A stretch of DNA of 64,000 nucleotides from Mycolicibacterium rhodesiae JS60 (lineage in GTDB: Bacteria > Actinomycetota > Actinomycetes > Mycobacteriales > Mycobacteriaceae): the NCBI GenBank assembly GCA_000230935.2, contig AGIQ01000001.1, forward strand, positions 496,001-560,000, read 5' to 3'. Shown one piece after another: positions 58,267 through 64,000 of this stretch. The translations under genes and the position numbers were made by a program. Positions within the stretch are counted from its first letter, which is position 1. Every line of letters starts with the position of its first letter. Under the pieces are notes generated by a model that saw nothing but the letters and a program-made list of their open reading frames with translations, ran no database searches and was not told the DNA's origin.

Positions 58267-59985
58267 TCAACCTGTCTGCGTCGGCGAGCTCACCACGCCC
58301 GGTCGCGACGTCGACTGGCCTTTACGCAAGGTGGCGATCAATTCGCGGTAGGGACCGACGAGGTAGGCGGTATCACCGGCGTTCAGCTGGGTGTCGCGGC
58401 GCGGATGCAGGCGCAAGGGGGCATCGTCCCTGGCGATCGCGATGACCCGGGTCTGGGTGGACAGCTCGAACATCCTCATCCCGTCGAGCTCGCTGCCCGG
58501 CCGCACCTGCACCGCACCGACCATGAACGACCGCTGGCCCACCGAGAACGTGCCCAGCACATCGAGGCCCATCGCCGCACCGATGAACCAGGGGGTGGCC
58601 AGGTCGACGGTGGAACGGACATATTCGAACTTGAAGCGCTTGCCCACCGCCGTGCCCAGTGCCCGGTCGTAGATCCGCAGGACGATCGGGAGGTGGGGGC
58701 GGTGGATCTCGGGCAGCGTTCTCGGGCCGAGCATTTCGCGCAGCACGATGCCGGTCTCGATGTTGACCATGTCGTCCTGGGTGAGCACGGCCACCGCACG
58801 GGCATCGTCGACGCGGGCCGCCTCCATGGTCTGGCGCAGGGTGGCGTCGCCGAAGATCACCGGAACGTCCAGTTCGGCCGCGGCCGAGAGGTAGCGGTTG
58901 TCCTCGTTGCGGTCGATCACCGCGACGTCGTGGCCGGCCGCCTTGAGCACGCTGGCCACCCGGATGCCGAACGAGCCGAGGCCCACCACCACGACGTGGT
59001 GGTGTAGATGGCGAATCTTCTGTCGGCTGGCGGACTGTGAGAGCCGCCGCGACAACAGCACGTCGGCCACGAATGCCACCACGATGGCGGTGGTCGCGAC
59101 GCCGGCGAACATCATTCCCACCCCCCACAGGCGCAGCCAGGTGGGCTGGTCGAGGAAGTTGAAATCGCCGTAGCCGACCGTGGCGATGGTCTCGGCGGAG
59201 AAATAGAGTGCGTCGACCCAGTCCATTCCCGGGTAGTTGTAGGTCAACCGCAGCAGGATCGTCGAACCGACCAGCAGTGTCGCCGAAACCGCGAGCGCCC
59301 GGTAGAACATCGGGTTCAGGTCGTCGCGGAACGCGCGCACCGCGTCGGCCAGGCGGACGAACAGCGGACGTGCCCGGGGGGCCGCCGGCATCGACTTGGC
59401 GACCTCGATGCCTTGCTCGGTCAGCTCGTCGGCGGTGCCGATCATCGCCGTCCAGTCGCCGGGGTGCACCCGCACGTCGCGGCCAGGACACGCAATCACC
59501 TCGCCGGGGGTTTCGGAGTTGTCGCCGCGAATGACGGCGACCGGAGCGAGATCGCCGTAGATCTCCCGCAGAGTGCCGTCTTTGGTCGAGGTGGTGCCGG
59601 TGACGACGAAGTCGACACCGGCCGCCGAGATGGTGTGGGTGGTGCGCTTCAACAAGGCTTCGACCACCGACGGCGCCGCCAGATCTGCGACGTCGAGGAT
59701 GGCGCCCGGCCCGTTGTTCTCGGCCATGGCCTCGCGCAGCACGGCGTTGGACAGCCGGGCCACCACCCGCACGGTCGGGTTGGCCTGCCGGGCGAGCAGC
59801 GCGACCTGCAGGTTCAGATCATCGTCGTCGTCGGCACAGATCACGGCTTCGGCAGTGGCGATTCCGGCCATCTCGAGATCCTCCGGCGCCTGCGAGAGCG
59901 CAACCGTGACCCCGGCGTTGTTCAGCTCGTCGATGATCCGCAGACCGAGCGCGTCATCACCGCAGACGATGGTGTGGCCCCGCAT
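58267..59985 (-). CDS. Potassium channel with RCK domains on both sides of the pore
   Basis: 572 aa. Residues 1-200 are an N-terminal RCK_N/RCK_C unit (MRGHTIVCGDDALGLRIIDE). TM1 (YRALAVSATLLVGSTILL) is followed by a pore with the selectivity filter TVGYGD (269-274) and TM2 (MMFAGVATTAIVVAFVADVL). A second RCK_N starts at about 330 (HHHVVVVGLGSFGIRVASVL) and a second RCK_C ends near residue 555. Four regulatory domains and a two-TM pore in one chain is unusual. Likely a ligand-gated K+ channel. Leaderless ATG. Confidence 0.88.
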   Translation of the reverse strand: MRGHTIVCGDDALGLRIIDELNNAGVTVALSQAPEDLEMAGIATAEAVICADDDDDLNLQVALLARQANPTVRVVARLSNAVLREAMAENNGPGAILDVADLAAPSVVEALLKRTTHTISAAGVDFVVTGTTSTKDGTLREIYGDLAPVAVIRGDNSETPGEVIACPGRDVRVHPGDWTAMIGTADELTEQGIEVAKSMPAAPRARPLFVRLADAVRAFRDDLNPMFYRALAVSATLLVGSTILLRLTYNYPGMDWVDALYFSAETIATVGYGDFNFLDQPTWLRLWGVGMMFAGVATTAIVVAFVADVLLSRRLSQSASRQKIRHLHHHVVVVGLGSFGIRVASVLKAAGHDVAVIDRNEDNRYLSAAAELDVPVIFGDATLRQTMEAARVDDARAVAVLTQDDMVNIETGIVLREMLGPRTLPEIHRPHLPIVLRIYDRALGTAVGKRFKFEYVRSTVDLATPWFIGAAMGLDVLGTFSVGQRSFMVGAVQVRPGSELDGMRMFELSTQTRVIAIARDDAPLRLHPRRDTQLNAGDTAYLVGPYRELIATLRKGQSTSRPGVVSSPTQTG

Positions 59986-59992
59986 GGGAGAA

Positions 59993-59998
59993 ACGCTA
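59993..59998 (-). promoter_or_regulatory. -10 element (TAGCGT) of the leaderless K+ channel gene
   Basis: On the minus strand TAGCGT ends 7 nt before the ATG at 59985. Confidence 0.5.
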
Positions 59999-60035
59999 CT
60001 TCGGAAACCTTGGTCGTGACGGGTGAGAATGAGGC

Positions 60036-60779
60036 ATGCCCTCAGTGCCTCCAGCCGCCCCGTACGTCAAGGCCTGTATCAACGGCGCCCGCACCCCCGA
60101 CCAGCACTCCGGGATCCCGGTGTCGCCGCAGCAGCTGGCCGACGCCGCCGTGGCCGCGCACGCTGCCGGTGCCAAAGCCGTCCACCTGCACCCCAAGACT
60201 GCCGACGGGGTGGATTCGCTGGCCCCCGACACCGTGGCCGCGGCCGTCACCGCGGTGCGCCACGCCGTGCCCGGCCTGCCGCTGGGAGTGACGACGGGGT
60301 TCTGGGCGCTGCCGGATCCGCAGCGGCGGTTGCAGGCCGTCGAGTCGTGGACCGTGTGGCCCGACTTCGCCTCGGTCAACTGGCACGAGCCGGGCTCGGT
60401 GGAACTGGTGCAGCTGCTGCTGAGCCGGGGTATCGGCGTGGAGATCGGCATCTTCCACGCCGAGGCCGCCGACTCCTGGGCGCGCTCCGAGGTGGCGCCC
60501 CACTGCCTGCGGGTGATGATCGAGCTGGGGGCCGACGGGGACACCGAGACCGCCGACGACCTGCTGGCGCGGATCCGTAGTGCCTCCTCGCCCGCGCCGA
60601 TCCTGCTGCACGGTCTGGACGAGAGTTGTTGGCCGCTGCTGGCGCACGCGGGGGTGCGGGGACTGCAAACCCGGATCGGGCTCGAGGACACCGTGCTGAT
60701 GCCCGACGGGTCGACGGCTCCGGGCAACGCCGAACTGGTCGCGGCCGCGTGGGACGTGCTGCGGTCGGTCAGTCAGTAG
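60036..60779 (+). CDS. BKACE (beta-keto acid cleavage) family enzyme
   Basis: 247 aa, shorter than the usual 270-300. The zinc motif is VHLHPK (HxH), near the N-terminus KACINGARTPDQHSG. A middle ASVNWHEPGSVELVQLLLSR is followed by GVEIGIFHAEAADSWARSEV. The family cleaves beta-keto acids with acetyl-CoA (3-keto-5-aminohexanoate, 3-dehydrocarnitine and others). Substrate not inferable. Overlaps the convergent DUF985 gene by 11 bases. Confidence 0.82.
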   Translation: MPSVPPAAPYVKACINGARTPDQHSGIPVSPQQLADAAVAAHAAGAKAVHLHPKTADGVDSLAPDTVAAAVTAVRHAVPGLPLGVTTGFWALPDPQRRLQAVESWTVWPDFASVNWHEPGSVELVQLLLSRGIGVEIGIFHAEAADSWARSEVAPHCLRVMIELGADGDTETADDLLARIRSASSPAPILLHGLDESCWPLLAHAGVRGLQTRIGLEDTVLMPDGSTAPGNAELVAAAWDVLRSVSQ

Positions 60780-61215
60780 GCGGGGCCAACGCGAAGTCCG
60801 CGAAGTCGAACCCCGGCACCACCACGCAGCTGACCAAGGTCGGCTCGTCGTCGCGGGGACGGGCGCGCTGCCAGTACCCCGGTGGCACCAGGACTTGCGG
60901 CTGCTCGCCGGCCACGATGTCGGCACCGAGCAGAACCGTTGTGGCGCTGTCCATTTCAGGTCCGATATCGAGAAGCAGCGGGCTGCCTCGGTGATACAGC
61001 CAGATCTCGGCGCTGCGCACGGTGTGCCATGCGGACTGCTGGCCGGGCAGCAGGACGAAGTAGATCGCGGTTCCGGCACTGCGGGGTCCGTTGTAGTCCG
61101 GTGGCAGCGCAGATTCGCCGATGGCGAGTTCACTGCGCCAGGTCTCGCGGAAGTAGCCGCCTTCGGGGTGTGGCCCCATGTCGAGCTGCTGTACCCAGTC
61201 GGGGAGATCCGTCAC
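60769..61215 (-). CDS. DUF985 cupin-fold protein
   Basis: 148 aa. PHPEGGYFRETWRS and AIYFVLLPGQQSAWHTVRSA, then the strand EIWLYHRGSPLLLDIG and VPPGYWQRARP. His in SAWH and EIW form part of a metal-pocket-like region. Cupin fold of unknown function; some relatives bind sugars. GTG start with a leaderless-type -10 (TAGGCT) 6 bases upstream. Confidence 0.88.
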   Translation of the reverse strand: MTDLPDWVQQLDMGPHPEGGYFRETWRSELAIGESALPPDYNGPRSAGTAIYFVLLPGQQSAWHTVRSAEIWLYHRGSPLLLDIGPEMDSATTVLLGADIVAGEQPQVLVPPGYWQRARPRDDEPTLVSCVVVPGFDFADFALAPPTD

Positions 61216-61221
61216 GGCATC

Positions 61222-61227
61222 AGCCTA
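61222..61227 (-). promoter_or_regulatory. -10 element (TAGGCT) of the leaderless DUF985 gene
   Basis: On the minus strand TAGGCT ends 6 nt before the GTG at 61215. Confidence 0.5.
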
Positions 61228-61239
61228 GAGATAAACCGG

Positions 61240-61269
61240 TTGCCGGCGTTCGTCTTGCGGCATTAGCGT
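61240..61269 (+). promoter_or_regulatory. candidate promoter for the ABC-F gene
   Basis: TTGCCG (61240-61245), 18-bp spacer, TAGCGT (61264-61269). Predicted start near 61276 gives an 83-nt leader that contains a short ORF overlapping the ABC-F start. Confidence 0.45.
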
Positions 61270-61308
61270 GGCGGTCGTTCATCCCGGAGTCGAAAGGAAG
61301 TCCCCGCC

Positions 61309-61386
61309 GTGGATCACAGCGTCACTGACCTGACCGCTGACAGCCACTTCGGAGACCCATGCCTACTGACTCGACAATCACCCTGA
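61309..61386 (+). CDS. possible leader peptide overlapping the ABC-F start
   Basis: GTG preceded by AAAGGAAG at good spacing opens a 25-codon frame (VDHSVTDLTADSHFG... ending LLTRQSP), stopping 28 bases inside the ABC-F gene in another frame. Short upstream frames commonly regulate antibiotic-resistance ABC-F genes by ribosome stalling. No known arrest motif is recognised. Confidence 0.35.
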   Translation: MDHSVTDLTADSHFGDPCLLTRQSP

Positions 61387-62927
61387 TCGATCTCGATTTC
61401 ACCTGGCCGGACGGCACTGTCGCGCTGGATCGTCTCACTGCCACAGTCTCGACCGGGCGGACGGGATTGGTCGGCGCCAACGGCAGCGGAAAGTCGACCC
61501 TGCTTCGTCTGATCGCCGGCGAACTGACCCCGACCCGCGGCCGGATCGTCACACGCGGTGACGTCGCCTATCTACCGCAGACGCTGACCCTCGACACCGC
61601 ACTGCCGATAGCCGATGTGCTCGGCGTGGGGGCCACACTGGCCGCGCTTCGCGCGATCGAGGCCGGCGTGGCAACCGAACGCGATTTCGAGGTCATCGGT
61701 GAGGACTGGGACGTCGCCGAGCGCGCCGCCGAAGCGCTGCGCGTCATCGGACTGAGTGCCGCAGACCTGGACCGCACGGTCGGCCAGGTATCCGGCGGGG
61801 AGGCAATGCTGCTGGCCGTCACTGCGCTTCGGCTCGGGCGGGCCGGCATCACCCTGCTCGACGAGCCGACGAACAGTCTCGACCGCGACGCCCGCGGCCG
61901 GCTGTACGACCTGATCGCCGAGTGGCCGGGCACATTGGTGGTGGTCAGTCACGATGTTGCGCTACTCAACCGGATGGACAACACCGCCGAGTTGCACAAC
62001 CAGCGGCTCACCTCCTTCGGCGGTCCCTACCGACAATGGCGCGCATACGTGGACAACGAACAGGCCGCGGCGGCGCGGGCGGTGGCGGCGGCCGAGCAGA
62101 CTGTGCGGATACAAAAGCGCCTGCGCGCCGAGGCCGAGACCAAACTCGCCCGGCGAAACCGCAAGGCGCAGAAGGACTATGCCAACTCCCGAGCGCCGAA
62201 GATCGTGATGAACAACTGGGCCGCGTCCGCCGAGGTGTCGGCGGGCAAACTGCGCGCCGGCCTCGACGAGAAGGCGGCCGCGGCCGCCGACGCGCTGCAA
62301 GAAGCCGAGGCAAGGCTGCGTGGCGATGAGCGCATCCGCGTCGACTTCGGTGATCCGGATGTGCCGGCGAGCCGCAGGATCGCCGAATTACCGGGTGCCC
62401 GTGGATCTTTCGCGGTGATGGGTCCCGAACGGATCGCCATCATCGGACGCAATGGCATCGGGAAGACCAGGTTGCTGGACGATCTGCTCGCCGGTAGCGC
62501 AGGCCGATTGCTGACCGATCGGATCGGCTACCTGCCTCAGCGCATCGACGGTCTGGACGAGCGGGCCAGCGTGCTGGACACCGTGGCGGCGACCGGCGGC
62601 GATGCTGCCCTGGTCCGCACTCGGCTGGCCCGGTTCCTGCTGCGCGGCGACTCGATGCACCGGCCGGTTGCCACGCTGTCCGGCGGCGAACGGTTCCGGG
62701 TCGCGCTGGCGCGGCTGCTGCTGGCCGACCCACCACCCCAGCTGATCGTGCTCGACGAACCGACCAACAACCTCGACCTGGCGAGTGTGGATCAGTTGGT
62801 GGATGCGCTGCGGGCTTACCGGGGTGCGGTGATCGTGGTCAGTCACGACGACGAATTCCTGGCCCGGCTGGATCTGGACCGGACCATGTTGATGCGGCGG
62901 CCCGGCGTATTGGACGAGGCGGGTTAG
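61359..62927 (+). CDS. ABC-F family ribosome-associated ATPase
   Basis: 522 aa with two NBDs and no TMs. NBD1: Walker A GANGSGKS, signature VSGGE, Walker B LLDEPTNSLD. Linker about 220-330 (helical, rich in Ala/Arg/Lys, RRNRKAQKDYANSRAPKIVM). NBD2: GRNGIGKT, LSGGE, VLDEPTNNLD. Both catalytic Glu residues are intact. ABC-F proteins bind the ribosomal E site; some confer resistance to macrolides, lincosamides or similar drugs. The class here cannot be told. A GGAGA site lies 3 bases before the ATG. Confidence 0.93.
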   Translation: MPTDSTITLIDLDFTWPDGTVALDRLTATVSTGRTGLVGANGSGKSTLLRLIAGELTPTRGRIVTRGDVAYLPQTLTLDTALPIADVLGVGATLAALRAIEAGVATERDFEVIGEDWDVAERAAEALRVIGLSAADLDRTVGQVSGGEAMLLAVTALRLGRAGITLLDEPTNSLDRDARGRLYDLIAEWPGTLVVVSHDVALLNRMDNTAELHNQRLTSFGGPYRQWRAYVDNEQAAAARAVAAAEQTVRIQKRLRAEAETKLARRNRKAQKDYANSRAPKIVMNNWAASAEVSAGKLRAGLDEKAAAAADALQEAEARLRGDERIRVDFGDPDVPASRRIAELPGARGSFAVMGPERIAIIGRNGIGKTRLLDDLLAGSAGRLLTDRIGYLPQRIDGLDERASVLDTVAATGGDAALVRTRLARFLLRGDSMHRPVATLSGGERFRVALARLLLADPPPQLIVLDEPTNNLDLASVDQLVDALRAYRGAVIVVSHDDEFLARLDLDRTMLMRRPGVLDEAG

Positions 62928-62930
62928 GGT
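62925..62930 (+). promoter_or_regulatory. -10 element (TAGGGT) overlapping the ABC-F stop codon
   Basis: TAGGGT begins at the ABC-F TAG stop and ends 6 nt before the ATG at 62937. The membrane-protein gene would then start its own leaderless transcript at the end of the ABC-F gene. Confidence 0.5.
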
Positions 62931-62936
62931 CTGACC

Positions 62937-63359
62937 ATGGCACACCTGCGCGCGGGCTGGTTCGTCGTGCTCTGCGCGACGGTGCTGGCGGTCAGCGCCT
63001 GGCTGCCGTGGCTGACGACCTCGGCCTCCGGCGGCGGCCGGGCCAGCGCGATCGGCGGCGTGGTCGGCAGCATCGTGTTGCCGCCGCGCTTCGGTGCCGG
63101 ACAGTTGATCGTGCTGCTGGCCTCGGTGCTGATCGTCACCGGCGCGATGGTGGCGCGGAATCTGTCCCCGCGCCTGGCGGCCGCGGCGGCGCTGGTGATC
63201 TCGGTGTTGATCGGGGTGCTGACCTACTGGTACTACCACCTGAACATCAGTCCGCCGGTGTCGGCGGGCTACGGCTTCTACATCGGCGCGGTGTCCGCCG
63301 CCGGTGCACTGCTGTCCTCGGTGTGGGCGCTGTTCACTGCGCTGGTGCGCAGGCGATGA
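62937..63359 (+). CDS. Small four-TM membrane protein
   Basis: 140 aa: TM1 WFVVLCATVLAVSAWLPWLT, a loop rich in Gly/Ser, TM2 AGQLIVLLASVLIVTGAMVA, TM3 AAAALVISVLIGVLTYWYY, and TM4 YIGAVSAAGALLSSVWALFT, with an RRR tail. No family recognised with confidence. It overlaps the GNAT gene by four bases (ATGA). Confidence 0.75.
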   Translation: MAHLRAGWFVVLCATVLAVSAWLPWLTTSASGGGRASAIGGVVGSIVLPPRFGAGQLIVLLASVLIVTGAMVARNLSPRLAAAAALVISVLIGVLTYWYYHLNISPPVSAGYGFYIGAVSAAGALLSSVWALFTALVRRR

Positions 63360-63961
63360 GCCGGTTCGTCGCGCCGGTCACATTGACCGGCGCACAATGG
63401 GTTTCACTCGAGCCGCTGAGCGACGCCCACGTTCCCGAAATCACCGCGGCCGCCGCCGACGTGGGGGAACTGTGGTTCACCAGCGCGCCATCACCGGACA
63501 ATGCCGCCGCGTGGGCGAGCCGGATGGCCGCGATGCAGGCCGACGACGAGGGTGTGACCTATGTGATCAGACGGCGCAGCGATGGCGCGGTGGTCGGCTC
63601 GTCAAGCCTGTTCCATGTCGACGCCGCCAACCGGCGACTCGAGATCGGCCACACCTGGTATTGCGCCTCGGCGCGGCGCACCGGGGTCAACACGGAGACA
63701 AAACTGGTGCTGCTGTCCCACGCATTCGACCAACTCGGTTGTGTCGCTGTGGAATTCCGCACGCACTTCTTCAATCAGGTCAGCAGGACGGCGATCGAGC
63801 GGCTCGGCGCCAAACTGGACGGCGTGCTGCGCAGTCACCAGCTGCTGGCCGACGGATCCCGTCGTGACACCGTCGTCTACTCCATCCTGGACATCGAATG
63901 GCCCGCAGTACGGAACAACCTGACGTTCAGGCTCGGCCGCCACGATGGCGGCAGAGCCTGA
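63356..63961 (+). CDS. GNAT-family N-acetyltransferase (RimJ/RimL-like)
   Basis: 201 aa. Motif pattern of the Acetyltransf_3 subgroup: LTGAQWVSLEPLSDAHVPEI near the start, VVGSSSLFHVDAANRRLEIG, then EIGHTWYCASARRTGVNTET (CoA pyrophosphate loop), and FRTHFFNQVSRTAIERLGAK near the end. It acetylates an amine or protein N-terminus using acetyl-CoA; substrate unknown. Translationally coupled to the upstream membrane protein. Nothing is recognisable in the remaining 39 bases of the window. Confidence 0.9.
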   Translation: MSRFVAPVTLTGAQWVSLEPLSDAHVPEITAAAADVGELWFTSAPSPDNAAAWASRMAAMQADDEGVTYVIRRRSDGAVVGSSSLFHVDAANRRLEIGHTWYCASARRTGVNTETKLVLLSHAFDQLGCVAVEFRTHFFNQVSRTAIERLGAKLDGVLRSHQLLADGSRRDTVVYSILDIEWPAVRNNLTFRLGRHDGGRA

Positions 63962-64000
63962 ACGCGCGGAATCGGTTGGGCCTCAGCCTGCGTCAACGGT

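Overview
The window is a high-GC, gene-dense stretch of a mycobacterial chromosome, most likely a rapidly growing Mycolicibacterium-type species. The backbone follows, from memory and without a search, the Mycobacterium tuberculosis order Rv0868c to Rv0910: moaD2, moaA2, yccF-like, cspB, Rv0875c to Rv0877, Rv0879c to Rv0882, sepH, serC, the AurF-like gene, fprB, a VOC protein, citA, gltA2, a DUF2630 gene, prrB/prrA, accD3, echA6, Rv0906, Rv0907, ctpE and Rv0909/Rv0910. I see no tRNA, rRNA, insertion sequence, prophage or CRISPR array, and no gene-free stretch longer than 300 bases.

Layout. 0-13.5 kb is conserved housekeeping (molybdopterin, cold shock, export, rRNA methylation, septation, serine synthesis, ferredoxin reductase). 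13.6-19.1 kb is an accessory island with two AveC-like membrane proteins, a TetR regulator, another membrane protein and a flavin oxidoreductase; matching palindromes sit in both of its promoter regions. 19.2-29.8 kb holds two citrate synthases, pdxH, three MFS transporters and small regulators. 29.8-35.7 kb is a divergent catabolic cluster (AGXT2L-type PLP enzyme, amino-acid-type permease, small-molecule kinase, SDR, GntR) that looks like a phosphorylation/phospho-elimination route for an amino alcohol or hydroxylysine-like compound. 35.7-38.9 kb has an FKBP, an SDR and PrrAB.

38.9-42.9 kb is a two-gene ABC exporter. It is preceded by a promoter with the hallmarks of MerR/SoxR control (19-bp spacer and a CCTCAA/TTGAGG dyad) and by a possible leaderless 28-codon ORF. 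42.9-45.5 kb has a phosphoribosyltransferase, an NrtR-like NUDIX/winged-helix protein with a degraded catalytic box, and an acyl-CoA dehydrogenase divergent from a TetR gene across a perfect 20-bp inverted repeat. 46.1-54.2 kb is accD3/echA6 through ctpE and Rv0909/Rv0910. 54.9-57.2 kb encodes a second DosR/DosS-type pair that keeps the haem-ligand histidine and has a Dos-box-like site upstream. The end of the window holds an amidohydrolase, a K+ channel with RCK domains on both sides of its pore, a BKACE enzyme, a DUF985 cupin, an ABC-F protein with a possible upstream peptide, and a membrane protein/GNAT pair.

Many genes look leaderless: a TANNNT -10 hexamer lies 6-8 nt before the start codon. 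Seven convergent gene pairs share bases at their stop codons.
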